NCBI GenBank assembly: GCA_023457355.1
Contig: JAEWLW010000065.1
Location: forward strand, 13,362 to 77,361
Source of the DNA: Bacillota bacterium
GTDB taxonomy: Bacteria > Bacillota > Clostridia > Oscillospirales > Ruminococcaceae
Reading direction: 5' to 3'
DNA: 64,000 nucleotides
Below the pieces are notes generated by a model, which was given only the letters and a program-made list of their open reading frames with translations, made no database searches and was not told the origin of the DNA. The first letter of the stretch is position 1. Each line of letters opens with the position of its first letter. Positions 1 through 8,711 of this stretch are shown piece by piece. The position numbers and the translations under genes were made by a program.

Positions 1-544
1 GCCAAACCCGGGTACCCCAGTAATATTCTGCTTTAATTACAACCGGATGAAGAATGCCAATCATAGCAAAGACTGCTATGCCTATCCAAACACCTTCAAA
101 ATTTATATTCCCACCCCCACCGTCATTTTAATATATAGTTAATTAACGCCAAAATCACGCCGCCTTTGCAACCTGCTTTACGTGCTACTGCGCCGGTCTT
201 CCCGCCAAACACCGCCTTCGTTGTCCCCCCTGCATCACAAAAGTATCCTCACAATATCAGCGCGTTTTCAAAGCTAATCCCGCTATATAATAACAAGCTC
301 ATTATCACCTGATAAAGTCTGAGATGCCGCAGCCCCGTTATCTTCCCTTTTTAATGGTAAGGTCACTGTTTACGCCTTAACAGCATTAAGAAAATCGGTC
401 ACGAAATTATTTATTATAAATGAATTTGTAACCCTATTATCTATAATTACTAAGGATACAAAGATTCCTATCGTATGTTATAATAAAGGCATCCCAATTC
501 TTTAATTATTATCGTCGCAATCAATAATACCTAAGGTGAAATAG
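1..544. other. Intergenic, no gene seen
   Basis: No ORF with a credible start or family signature is visible on either strand. The second half is AT-rich. A TATAAT box at 479-484 is a possible -10 element for the gene starting at 545, but no good -35 lies 16-18 bp upstream of it. Confidence 0.6.
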
Positions 545-1168
545 ATGAACATTGAATCTGCATCAGATATCATATCGCTTTTTGCGTCGAGCTTATCCTA
601 TGTCATTCCAGCCCTGCTGATCATATCCTATGCGGTATTCAAGCTTTTAATGGGCAGAAAGACCGCCAAGAATTCTGTCTTGGCGCTGCTTTCAGCGCTG
701 CCGGACGATGAATATACCGTTCTCAACGATATTATGATCAGATCTTACACCGGTGCTTCTCAGATAGACCATGTCGTCATTTCTTCCCACGGTATATTTG
801 TCATCGAGGTTCAGGATTATCGCGGCGAAATCGTGGGCAAAGATACCGACCAATACTGGACGTGGTCAACGGGCAAGGAAAAACATCGTTTTTTTAATCC
901 TATCCGCCAGAACCATACCCACATCAAAGCATTAGAGGCGGCGCTGGAATCAGTGGGCAAAGCGCCATTCATTTCTGTGGTTGTATTCCCAAAAGACTGT
1001 GAACTGATATCTGAACCGCTCGGCGTACTGCATGCGGACAGACTGCTTCCCAAAATACAAGGTTACAGCAAAAATGTTCTGACAAAAACGCAAATTGAAG
1101 TGATCGCGGCCACCCTGGAACGGGCCAACATCAAAAGCCCCGAAGAGCGGCGGCAATACGCCGGCTGA
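545..1168 (+). CDS. NERD-domain protein, membrane-anchored
   Basis: This 207-residue protein has one hydrophobic segment (about residues 12-35) followed by a nuclease-related (NERD) domain. The domain signature is visible around residues 65-130: IDHVVISSHGIFVIEVQ, then GxIxGxxxDxxWTWS, then NPIRQNxxHIKAL. NERD domains have a restriction-endonuclease-like fold and are thought to act on nucleic acids, often inside larger helicase or kinase proteins. Here the domain stands alone behind a membrane anchor. The ATG has an AAGGTGA ribosome binding site 5 bases upstream. It is monocistronic, with a terminator directly downstream. The family call is firm; the substrate and role are unknown. Confidence 0.85.
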   Translation: MNIESASDIISLFASSLSYVIPALLIISYAVFKLLMGRKTAKNSVLALLSALPDDEYTVLNDIMIRSYTGASQIDHVVISSHGIFVIEVQDYRGEIVGKDTDQYWTWSTGKEKHRFFNPIRQNHTHIKALEAALESVGKAPFISVVVFPKDCELISEPLGVLHADRLLPKIQGYSKNVLTKTQIEVIAATLERANIKSPEERRQYAG

Positions 1169-1200
1169 AGATGGATAAAAATAGATTAATTTAAGGCTTT

Positions 1201-1235
1201 CGGCGATGATGGTACATCATCGCCGTTGTTATTGT
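1201..1235 (+). terminator. Intrinsic terminator after the NERD gene
   Basis: An 11-bp stem (CGGCGATGATG / CATCATCGCCG, 3-base loop) at 1201-1225 is followed by the T-rich TTGTTATTGTC on the plus strand. Confidence 0.8.
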
Positions 1236-1324
1236 CAAACGCTACTATAATTCCCGCACGCCTCTGACGATTACGGCATCCCTTAAAATACCGCTGGAAT
1301 GTGTTGGCGGCAAAAGCGTCTCTT

Positions 1325-1813
1325 CTAGCGGTAAAAATCCCAGCGTTCCTCGGTGATAAGAACATCCGTCCACTCGTCGTTGGACTCATCCTTCTCATGT
1401 ACAAATCCATATTTTTTATAGAGATGCCTTGCTGCTTTCAATAAATCGATCGTCCACAAAAACACATGGTTATATCCCTGCTCTTTGCAAAAATCGATGG
1501 CAACTGTCATCAGCCTGTGCCCCAGGCCCTGCCCATGATATTGCGGATCAATCAAAAACCAGCGCAGCTGCGCCATACCTTCATCCGCTTTGCAAATGGC
1601 GATGGAGCCAATCACTTTTTCGTTATCCGTAGCCACCCAGAGCCGGCTGCCCTCCGGATTTTTAACAAATTCCGTCAGCCCCATCAACAGGTATTTTTCA
1701 AAAACCGGCTTAAAGTGATACAGGCGTTCATACAGTTCCATCTGCATGTAAGAGATATAACCCACCTCGCCCGTTCTATAGGGTCTTATTTGTATTCCCG
1801 AAGCAGCACACAT
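1325..1813 (-). CDS. GNAT-family N-acetyltransferase
   Basis: A GNAT acetyltransferase of about 162 residues that transfers an acetyl group from acetyl-CoA to an unidentified amine. The acetyl-CoA loop is visible as the Q/RxxGxG/A-like string QYHGQGLGHRLM near the middle, followed by a C-terminal ARHLYKKYGF motif typical of the fold. The chosen ATG at 1813 has AAAGGTGA 6 bases upstream. A second ATG at 1831 overlaps the TGA of the upstream MarR gene (ATGA) and would add six residues. The architecture resembles the fused MarR-GNAT proteins common in bacteria, here split into two overlapping genes. The family is certain; the substrate is unknown. Confidence 0.85.
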   Translation of the reverse strand: MCAASGIQIRPYRTGEVGYISYMQMELYERLYHFKPVFEKYLLMGLTEFVKNPEGSRLWVATDNEKVIGSIAICKADEGMAQLRWFLIDPQYHGQGLGHRLMTVAIDFCKEQGYNHVFLWTIDLLKAARHLYKKYGFVHEKDESNDEWTDVLITEERWDFYR

Positions 1814-1827
1814 GTTGATATCACCTT

Positions 1828-2268
1828 TCATTCATAATGTAAATGTTTCTCCAACGTTTTTATGGCCTGCCATAGTTCCTGACACGCGCTGTCATCCATG
1901 TTCGAAATCATGGCCTCAATCTCTCTGTTTGAGCGCGCAATCAAATCACCGATTAACCGTTGCCCCTCCGGGGTCAGGCGCAGTACTTTTGCTCTGCTGT
2001 CTTTTGGCGATGGTTTTTTCACAATCAGCCCCGTTTTGAGAAAACGTGATAAAATTCTGCTCATATAGCTTGGGTCCATCTTCAGCTTTTGTATAATATC
2101 GTTTGCCGTGCAGGATCCAAGATCGTTTAACTCAAACAAGATGCGCACCTCGGCCAGTGAATAACCCGAATTCAAATAATAATGATTTAAAAGTCCGAGA
2201 ATGCCTGTGTAAAACCGGTTGAACTGTCGGATGTCTTTTGTCAAAATCGTCTTATCGATTTCGCTCAC
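1828..2268 (-). CDS. MarR-family transcriptional regulator
   Basis: A winged-helix regulator of 146 residues. The helix-turn-helix region reads SCTANDIIQKLKMDPSYMSR, with the wing KKPSPKDSRAKVLRLTPEG after it, the usual MarR pattern. MarR proteins are dimers that repress genes next to them until a small ligand binds, so it probably controls itself and the coupled acetyltransferase. The start is unclear: the GTG at 2268 lies inside the sequence GGAGGTGAGCGAA, so its own Shine-Dalgarno overlaps it. An in-frame TTG lies further downstream and a non-standard ATC sits at ideal spacing. Confidence 0.85.
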   Translation of the reverse strand: MSEIDKTILTKDIRQFNRFYTGILGLLNHYYLNSGYSLAEVRILFELNDLGSCTANDIIQKLKMDPSYMSRILSRFLKTGLIVKKPSPKDSRAKVLRLTPEGQRLIGDLIARSNREIEAMISNMDDSACQELWQAIKTLEKHLHYE

Positions 2269-2299
2269 CTCCGAGGTTTTTTAAATTTGATTTATTCTC

Positions 2300-2328
2300 A
2301 GCGTACAATATTTATTGGACACAGTCAA
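2300..2328 (-). promoter_or_regulatory. Probable sigma-A promoter of the MarR-GNAT pair
   Basis: On the minus strand, TTGACT (2328-2323) and TACGCT (2305-2300) are separated by 17 bp, about 35 bp upstream of the MarR start. The -10 is imperfect. Confidence 0.55.
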
Positions 2329-2342
2329 GTATTTTGCAGCAA

Positions 2343-2388
2343 ACATAAAAGCGGTTCTTCCGGTTATAACCGAAAGAACCGCTTTTCG
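2343..2388 (-). terminator. Terminator of the V-ATPase operon
   Basis: A long inverted repeat with arms AAAAGCGGTTCTT and AAGAACCGCTTTT (2347-2386) lies downstream of the last ATPase gene. On the minus strand it is followed by TATGTTTG. It also separates the operon from the MarR promoter. Confidence 0.8.
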
Positions 2389-2430
2389 TTTTTAATTTTC
2401 AGACAAACCGGCTATAACACATCAAAAACG

Positions 2431-3102
2431 CTAAACCGCCCTGTCTCTCTCCTGTGATTTTTCGCGCGTCTCTTTAAGCATCATGTCCTTGACCTTCATC
2501 AAACGGGTGGTATTTCCGCGTTCGTTTTCGTCAAGCTTCATAATAATATAGCGAATCGTTTCGTTCAGCTGCGGAATCATGACATATTCCAGCGCGTTAA
2601 CACGGCGCCGGGTCTTTTCAATCTCCTGTGCCAGAAGCTTCACCGTCTTTTCGTATTCCGCCAGCTTGAGCATATCGTTTAACAGCTGGGACAGCCGCAC
2701 GACCGAATCGTCCAGCTCAGCCGGTGTGCTGACAAAAGAATACGGAAAAACATCACTCGGGTCCTCCGTTTTGGTCTGCACCGAATAAACCGGCACATTG
2801 ACCGACATGACGTTTTTAAAACCCATATCAATAGAGACGCTCTGTTTGGGATAAAGAAAGGTCTGCTCCATCATCTCAGGCGACATCAGTGCGGAAGCCG
2901 CCGAAAAGCCGCGATAGGCCTCTGTAAGATCGGCCTCGACCTGCAAACGGAGCTTCTGGCTGATGCGCACAATATCCAAAAACTGCTTCATCAGTTCATC
3001 GCGCTTATCTTTGAGCAGTTTATGGCCGCGCGTGGCGGTTTTCAGGCGCTTTTTAAGGCGGGTCAGCTCCATGCGGGTGGGGTTGACGCTCAGTCTTGCC
3101 AT
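2431..3102 (-). CDS. ntpD: V-type ATPase subunit D (central stalk)
   Basis: Subunit D forms the long coiled-coil shaft of the rotary V1 motor, turning inside the A3B3 head. The 223-residue protein begins with the family hallmark (MARLSVNPTRMELTRLKKRL) and contains two long heptad-rich helices (about 10-70 and 130-205). The conserved TRRRVNALEYVMIP stretch lies near residues 163-180. Length matches bacterial and archaeal D subunits. It is the last gene of the operon, six bases after subunit B, with the terminator downstream. Confidence 0.95.
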   Translation of the reverse strand: MARLSVNPTRMELTRLKKRLKTATRGHKLLKDKRDELMKQFLDIVRISQKLRLQVEADLTEAYRGFSAASALMSPEMMEQTFLYPKQSVSIDMGFKNVMSVNVPVYSVQTKTEDPSDVFPYSFVSTPAELDDSVVRLSQLLNDMLKLAEYEKTVKLLAQEIEKTRRRVNALEYVMIPQLNETIRYIIMKLDENERGNTTRLMKVKDMMLKETREKSQERDRAV

Positions 3103-3108
3103 ACTGCA

Positions 3109-4491
3109 TCACCCCTCTTGCTTTTTGGGCAGATACTTCTCAATATATTCCGGCTTGATGCGCTTTAATTCGCCGACAGGCAGAATAGAAAGCAGCTCCC
3201 AGCCGAGGTTCAACGTCTCTTCAACGGTACGGTTGGTCTCATAGCCCTGTGAGACATAGCGCCGCTCAAACTCGTCGGCAAATCGGGCGTACAGCTTGTC
3301 GGTTTCGGTCAGCGCGGCCTCACCCAGAATAGTCATCAGCTCCTTGGCGTCCTTGCCGCGGGCATAGGCCGCAAACAGCTGGTTCATGGTGTTGGCGTGG
3401 TCCTCACGGGTCTTGCCGACGCCGACACCCTTATCTTTCAAACGCGACAGAGAGGGCAGGACGTCGATCGGCGGGGTCAGACCCTTGCGGTAAAGCTCGC
3501 GCGAGATGATGATCTGGCCCTCGGTGATATAGCCGGTGAGGTCGGGGATCGGGTGGGTCTTATCGTCTTCCGGCATTGAAAGAATCGGAATCATCGTAAT
3601 GGAGCCCTTTTTGCCCAGCAGACGGCCGGCGCGTTCATACATGGTTGCAAGGTCGGTGTAAAGATAGCCGGGATAACCGCGACGCCCGGGAACCTCTTTA
3701 CGCGCGGCAGAAACCTCGCGCAGCGCCTCGCAATAGTTTGTAATATCGGTGATGATGACCAACACCTGCATATCCAGCTCAAACGCCAGATATTCCGCGG
3801 CAGTCAGCGCCATACGCGGTGTGGAAATACGCTCGATGGCCGGGTCGTTCGCAAGGTTCAGGAACAGCACCGAGCGCTCGATAGCACCGGTTTTGGTAAA
3901 GTCGGAGATGAAGAAATCGGCCTCTTCAAATGTGATGCCGACAGCGGCGAACACAACCGCAAACTTACTGTCGCCGCCCAGCACCTTGGCCTGACGTGCA
4001 ATCTGCGCCGCAAGGTTGGCGTGCGGCAAACCCGAGCCGGAAAAGATGGGCAGCTTCTGCCCGCGAACAAGGGTGTTGAGGCCGTCAATGGCCGAAACAC
4101 CGGTCTGAATAAATTCCGACGGGTAGTCACGGGCGGCGGGGTTCATCGGCGTACCGTTGATATCCATGCGCTTGTCGGGCATAATCTCGGGGCCGCCGTC
4201 GGTGGGGTTGCCAAGGCCGTCGAAGATGCGCCCAAGCATTTCCGGCGCGACGCCCAGCTCAATGGCATGCCCTAAAAAACGCACCTTTGACTGAGCCAGG
4301 TTGATGCCCGCCGAAGACTCAAACAGCTGAACCAGCGCGTTGCTGCCGTTCATTTCAAGCACGCGGCAGCGGCGCACCTCGCCGTTTTGCAGTTCAATTT
4401 CGCCCAGCTCGTTATAGGCGACGTTGTCGACATCCTTAACCAGCATCAAAGGTCCGGCGACCTCCTGTATGGTACGGTATTCCTTTATCAT
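3109..4491 (-). CDS. ntpB: V-type ATPase subunit B
   Basis: This is the non-catalytic nucleotide-binding subunit of the V1 head (460 residues). As in other B subunits, the P-loop is replaced: SGSGLPHANLAAQI appears where the A subunit has GPFGSGKT. Conserved B motifs include YPGYLYTDLATMYERAG and SLSRLKDKGVG. It contributes the arginine-bearing face of the catalytic interface and helps hold the peripheral stalks. Its ATG overlaps the stop of subunit A by 4 bases, so the two are translationally coupled, suiting their equal stoichiometry. Confidence 0.97.
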   Translation of the reverse strand: MIKEYRTIQEVAGPLMLVKDVDNVAYNELGEIELQNGEVRRCRVLEMNGSNALVQLFESSAGINLAQSKVRFLGHAIELGVAPEMLGRIFDGLGNPTDGGPEIMPDKRMDINGTPMNPAARDYPSEFIQTGVSAIDGLNTLVRGQKLPIFSGSGLPHANLAAQIARQAKVLGGDSKFAVVFAAVGITFEEADFFISDFTKTGAIERSVLFLNLANDPAIERISTPRMALTAAEYLAFELDMQVLVIITDITNYCEALREVSAARKEVPGRRGYPGYLYTDLATMYERAGRLLGKKGSITMIPILSMPEDDKTHPIPDLTGYITEGQIIISRELYRKGLTPPIDVLPSLSRLKDKGVGVGKTREDHANTMNQLFAAYARGKDAKELMTILGEAALTETDKLYARFADEFERRYVSQGYETNRTVEETLNLGWELLSILPVGELKRIKPEYIEKYLPKKQEG

Positions 4492-6266
4492 GCTTTTGCA
4501 CCTCCCGCAGCAGCCTCAAGCTGAGAAATCATTTCGCGCGATATGTCGGCGTAAGTGTCGACATATTCCTCGGCCGCCACGTCCTTTGCGCGGCCGATGC
4601 GGTCTCTCGCGGGAATTGCGAATACCGCTTTCATGGCTGCGCCGTTATCCATCGCCTTTTTGGCGGTGTGGTAATAGCTGAGGATCAGGGCCAGCAGACG
4701 GTACTGCTTGTCGATGGAACAATAGGAATCGGTATCGCTCATGGCGTTCTGCTGTAAGAAATCCTCGCGCAGCATCTGGGAGGCCTCCATGACCAGACGG
4801 TCGGCGGGCGACAGCGAATCGATACCGACCAGCTTGACGATTTCCTCAAGCTCGCTTTCCTGCTGCAAAAGGTTCATCGCCTCGTGCCGCTGCGAAACGA
4901 AATCGGCGCCGATGTTCTCATCATACCAGCTCTTTAAGCGGTCAAAGTAAAGCGAATAGGACGTCAGCCAGTTGATGGCCGGGAAGTGACGGCGGTAAGC
5001 CAGCCCGGCATCCAGGCCCCAGAACACCTTCACGATGCGCAGCGTCGCCTGGCTGACAGGCTCTGAAATATCGCCGCCGGGGGGCGAAACCGCACCGATG
5101 GCGGAAAGTGCCGCCTCGCGCTCGTCGCTGCCAAGGCAGACCACACGGCCGGCGCGCTCGTAGAACTGCGCCAGACGGGACGCCAGATAGGCGGGGTAAC
5201 CTTCCTCGCCGGGCATCTCTTCAAGACGGCCGGACATCTCGCGCAGCGCCTCCGCCCAGCGGGAGGTGGAGTCGGCGATAACCGCAACCGCATAGCCCAT
5301 GTCGCGGTAATATTCCGCGATGGTGATGCCGGTGTAAACGCTGGCCTCACGGGCCGCAACGGGCATGTCGGAGGTGTTGGCGATCAGCACGGTACGCTGC
5401 ATCAGGCTTTCGCCGGTACGCGGGTCAACAAGTTCCGGGAATTCGCGCAAAACGTCGGTCATTTCGTTGCCGCGTTCACCGCAGCCGATATAAATAACGA
5501 TATCGACATCGGACCATTTGGCCAGCTGGTGCTGGGTGACGGTTTTACCCGAACCGAACGGGCCGGGAATGGCCGCGGTGCCGCCCTTTGCGATCGGGAA
5601 GAAAGTATCGACCGTTCTCTGGCCGGTAATCATCGGGATATCAGGTGACAGCTTCTTTTTATAGGGGCGCTCAACACGAACCGGCCAGCGCTGGAGCATT
5701 GAAAGCTCTTTTAAAGAGCCGTCCGCCAGCTTGACGGTGGCGATTGTTTCATCAACGGTGAAGCTGCCGCTTTTAATATCGACAATTTCGCCCGAGACGC
5801 CGTGCGGCACCATCACCCTGTGCTTGACGACGATGGTCTCATCCACGGTGCCCAGGATGTCGCCGGTGATAACCTGATCGCCGACCTTGGCGACCGGCGT
5901 AAATTCCCACTTTTTATCGTGGTCAATGGGCTTAACCTCAATGCCGCGGGTCAGCAGGTTGCCCGCAATTTCGCGGATCGCTTCCAGCGGGCGCTGAATG
6001 CCGTCGTATATGGTCGTAATAAGGCCGGGGGCCAGCTCGACCGAAAGGGGCGCACCGGTGGTCTCCACCTTAGCACCGGGCGCAATGCCGGAAGTTTCTT
6101 CATAAACCTGTATCGAAGCCGCATCGCCGCGCATCTCGATGATCTCACCGATCAGGCGCTGCTCGCCGACGCGCACCACGTCGAACATGTTGGCCTCGGC
6201 AAGGCCCTCGGCGACGACAAGCGGGCCTGCGACCTTTATAATCTTTCCTGTACTGCTATTGCTCAT
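4488..6266 (-). CDS. ntpA: V-type ATPase catalytic subunit A
   Basis: This 592-residue catalytic subunit hydrolyses or makes ATP. The Walker A loop GPFGSGKT lies near residue 235, followed by IYIGCGERGNEM and the SRWAEALREMSGRLEEMPGEEGYPAYL signature. The extra bulge domain after the N-terminal barrel (about residues 110-190), which marks V-type rather than F-type catalytic subunits, is present. The gene is 35 bp downstream of subunit F and overlaps subunit B by 4 bp. Confidence 0.97.
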   Translation of the reverse strand: MSNSSTGKIIKVAGPLVVAEGLAEANMFDVVRVGEQRLIGEIIEMRGDAASIQVYEETSGIAPGAKVETTGAPLSVELAPGLITTIYDGIQRPLEAIREIAGNLLTRGIEVKPIDHDKKWEFTPVAKVGDQVITGDILGTVDETIVVKHRVMVPHGVSGEIVDIKSGSFTVDETIATVKLADGSLKELSMLQRWPVRVERPYKKKLSPDIPMITGQRTVDTFFPIAKGGTAAIPGPFGSGKTVTQHQLAKWSDVDIVIYIGCGERGNEMTDVLREFPELVDPRTGESLMQRTVLIANTSDMPVAAREASVYTGITIAEYYRDMGYAVAVIADSTSRWAEALREMSGRLEEMPGEEGYPAYLASRLAQFYERAGRVVCLGSDEREAALSAIGAVSPPGGDISEPVSQATLRIVKVFWGLDAGLAYRRHFPAINWLTSYSLYFDRLKSWYDENIGADFVSQRHEAMNLLQQESELEEIVKLVGIDSLSPADRLVMEASQMLREDFLQQNAMSDTDSYCSIDKQYRLLALILSYYHTAKKAMDNGAAMKAVFAIPARDRIGRAKDVAAEEYVDTYADISREMISQLEAAAGGAKA

Positions 6267-6301
6267 TATTCAACCTTCCTTCTGTCTGGGGTTGGGACTG
6301 T

Positions 6302-6625
6302 TTATTCCTCGGGATCCCTCAGAATATCGGCGCCGACGGCGCGTTCAACCGCTTTGTGTAATTCTGTATCGCCGATTCCGAGAACGCCGTCCTTTGAAGG
6401 GATGGGGATGACCGCCGTCTGGGGCCAATCCAGATAAGCCGCGATGTCCTCCGGGATCTTGGCGGCGAGCTGCTCAGTGATATAGATAACGGCGTGCTGG
6501 CTTTTGGCCAAGCTATGCAGCGCCTCGGCGGCTTCATGGGCCGTTTCCGCTGTTGCAACGGTAAGGCCCAAGGCCCGAAAACCCAGAACGCTTTGTCTGT
6601 CTCCGATTACCGCTGCCTTATACAT
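6302..6625 (-). CDS. ntpG: V-type ATPase subunit F
   Basis: This small central-stalk subunit (107 residues) binds subunit D and activates the motor. The N-terminus MYKAAVIGDRQSVLGFRALGL and the central VIYITEQLAAKIPE match the family, including the conserved GDxxSVxGFRxxG. It overlaps subunit C by 8 bases. In the Enterococcus hirae scheme this position is called ntpG. Confidence 0.93.
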   Translation of the reverse strand: MYKAAVIGDRQSVLGFRALGLTVATAETAHEAAEALHSLAKSQHAVIYITEQLAAKIPEDIAAYLDWPQTAVIPIPSKDGVLGIGDTELHKAVERAVGADILRDPEE

Positions 6626-7622
6626 AGCTCATCCTCAGCCTTTCTGTAATTCTCTCCTCGCTTAAGCCCGAGGCACGCCCCGACATCACGGTGCGCACCG
6701 CCACCAGCTGCGACTCAAACGCCAGCAAATATGAAATGACGGTCGCTTCGCCAAACGGAATAAGCCGGGAGGCGCGGATATACTCAATCAGTGTGTTGTC
6801 GCAGGCCATATCCAGCGCGGCAAGTGCCAACCCGCCGGAAAGCGCTTCGGCCGCGGTTTCGGCTGCGGCGGTGAGTGCCCCAAAGCCAAATAGGCTGCGC
6901 AAAAGCTCCGGTGTAATCTCACGCACCTGCGCGCAGGCGACGTTTCCGCCCGGAAAAATCGCGCGCTGCAGATAGTCGAACCCCTTCTTGCTCAGCGCCG
7001 CGCGTGTGAGCACCCGGAGATTGCCCAAATCAATCCACAGGCGGACATACCCCAAAAGGAATGTGCTTTCGGCGGCCTGGGCTAAGGTAAGCATCTGCGC
7101 TGCGAGCGCGCCGTCGAGCAACAGGTCGGCAAGCTGCGGGTCACCGGTGCGGGCCAGCAGGTCGGCGGCTTCCTGTACGGCGGCGGCCATGATCGGATGC
7201 ATATGGCTAAAATCCTTGTCGTTATACATACCAATCAGCACGGTCGGGGCAATGGTTCCGGCGTCGCTTAAAAGGCGTTTACCGTCCAAGCCCTGCGCCG
7301 TGGCCTTAATCAGCGTTTTTAAATTGTGGTAATCATATTTTAAACGAAATAAATCGACGACGCCTGCATCCGGCACATAACGGTAGATCAGGTCGAACAG
7401 CGCTTTGCGCTGAGACGATATCTCCTGCTCAAGCGCGATAGAATCATGGGCGTCAAAAGCGTTCCAACCCTTCTCGGTTAAAAGCTTGACGGCATCCTCA
7501 TCGGTTCGTACCGCAACAAGGCGGGTGAGGTCTTCTTTTGAAAACATATTCTTCTCCAACGCTTTCAAAAGGGTGCTTAGGTAGACGTAATCGGTATCGG
7601 GCGACTTTGGCAATACGCTCAC
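6618..7622 (-). CDS. ntpC: V-type ATPase subunit C (d-type connector)
   Basis: This 334-residue funnel-shaped connector sits on the rotor ring and joins it to the D-F stalk. The sequence is helical, with the family features DLFRLKYDYHNLKTLIKA near residues 90-107 and YISYLLAFESQLVAVRTVMSGR near the C-terminus. The end corresponds to the usual ERLRMSYV tail. It overlaps subunit E by 4 bases and F by 8 bases, consistent with tight coupling. Confidence 0.93.
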   Translation of the reverse strand: MSVLPKSPDTDYVYLSTLLKALEKNMFSKEDLTRLVAVRTDEDAVKLLTEKGWNAFDAHDSIALEQEISSQRKALFDLIYRYVPDAGVVDLFRLKYDYHNLKTLIKATAQGLDGKRLLSDAGTIAPTVLIGMYNDKDFSHMHPIMAAAVQEAADLLARTGDPQLADLLLDGALAAQMLTLAQAAESTFLLGYVRLWIDLGNLRVLTRAALSKKGFDYLQRAIFPGGNVACAQVREITPELLRSLFGFGALTAAAETAAEALSGGLALAALDMACDNTLIEYIRASRLIPFGEATVISYLLAFESQLVAVRTVMSGRASGLSEERITERLRMSYV

Positions 7623-8212
7623 GCTCCTTCCGGGAACAGCGCTGAAGACACCTCAGGGGCAATCTTTTCCGAAACCATGCGCACCAGAACATCCAGCGCA
7701 CAGTTATATTCAATTTTACCGCGCCGGATAATTAACCCGCCAACAATGGTCGCCGTATCTGCGGCAAGCGTGGCCTTACCGTTCAGCGCTTCGGCCAACG
7801 CCTGCCCGTGAGCGGCGCGATCCCTGGCGTTGAGCAGCACTTCGCCGTCCTGTCCGTCGGCCAGCACTTCGCCTGCCAGCTTAATCAAAAGCTTGCGGTA
7901 CTCCGCTTCCGGCAACGAGAGCAATCGTTCCTGCGCCAGTTTAAAGGTACTTCCAACCATCTGCTGCCGCGCGTTTGAAATCAGCTTCTTGCCCTCCAGC
8001 TCGGAGACAAGGCGTGCCTTTTCCTCAACATCGGTGCAGCGGGCGGCCGATTCTTTCAAAACCTTCTCTGCCTCGGCCTCAGCGCGCTTTTTGGAATCCG
8101 CCAGAATTTTGGCCGCGCTCTGCTCGGCGTCGGCAATGATGGCGTCGGCCTTTAGCTTCGCGTCGGTTAGTATCTTATTGGAAATGTTTTCGAGTCCGTT
8201 CATAATAATCAT
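7619..8212 (-). CDS. ntpE: V-type ATPase subunit E (peripheral stalk)
   Basis: This 197-residue stator protein pairs with subunit G/H to form the peripheral stalks. The first 110 residues are an Ala/Glu/Lys-rich coiled coil (KADAIIADAEQSAAKIL and so on), followed by a compact C-terminal domain with GGLIIRRGKIEYNCALD, the conserved E-subunit stretch. It lies 3 bases after subunit K. Confidence 0.92.
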   Translation of the reverse strand: MIIMNGLENISNKILTDAKLKADAIIADAEQSAAKILADSKKRAEAEAEKVLKESAARCTDVEEKARLVSELEGKKLISNARQQMVGSTFKLAQERLLSLPEAEYRKLLIKLAGEVLADGQDGEVLLNARDRAAHGQALAEALNGKATLAADTATIVGGLIIRRGKIEYNCALDVLVRMVSEKIAPEVSSALFPEGA

Positions 8213-8215
8213 TCC

Positions 8216-8707
8216 TTACAGCGGCAGAGTAGGAATTGTGCTGACGATAATAAACGAAATAAGAACAGCGAAAACGGCATAAGTTTCAACCATGCCGGCG
8301 GCGATAACACCCTTCATCGATTCCTCAGGCTTTGAGGCGACAATGCCCATGGCCGCTGCGGAAACACGGCCCTGCGCGATAGCCGAGAAGTAACCGGCAA
8401 TCGCAATCGGAAGCGCACCGCAAAAATAACCGATGCCCTGGCCGATGGTAAGCGTACCGCCTGTCACCGGCGCAGCGGTGAGAATCATAAATGAAATCAG
8501 CAAGCCGTAGATGCCCTGTGTACCGGGCAGCGCCTGCAGCAGCAGCACACGGCCAAATTTTTCAGGAGAAACCGAGACAATGCCTGTTCCGGCCTCACCC
8601 GCAATGCCCATGCCCTTAGCCGAACCGGAACCTGCAAGACCCACTGCGAGCGCCGCGCCGAGCAGCGCAAAGAAATAGCCTGAGAAAAGATTGGTGACGA
8701 ATTCCAT
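8216..8707 (-). CDS. ntpK: V-type ATPase subunit K, Na+-type rotor proteolipid
   Basis: This 163-residue membrane protein has four transmembrane helices in two tandem hairpins. Ten or so copies form the ion-carrying ring. The sodium-site residues known from Enterococcus hirae NtpK are all present: the LPGTQG motif in helix 2 (L60, T63, Q64), the AQG glutamine in helix 3 (Q112) and the essential glutamate in helix 4 (E141 in VETYA). The pump therefore most likely moves Na+ rather than H+; this is inferred from residue conservation. It lies between subunits I and E. Confidence 0.95.
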   Translation of the reverse strand: MEFVTNLFSGYFFALLGAALAVGLAGSGSAKGMGIAGEAGTGIVSVSPEKFGRVLLLQALPGTQGIYGLLISFMILTAAPVTGGTLTIGQGIGYFCGALPIAIAGYFSAIAQGRVSAAAMGIVASKPEESMKGVIAAGMVETYAVFAVLISFIIVSTIPTLPL

Positions 8708-8711
8708 ATTG

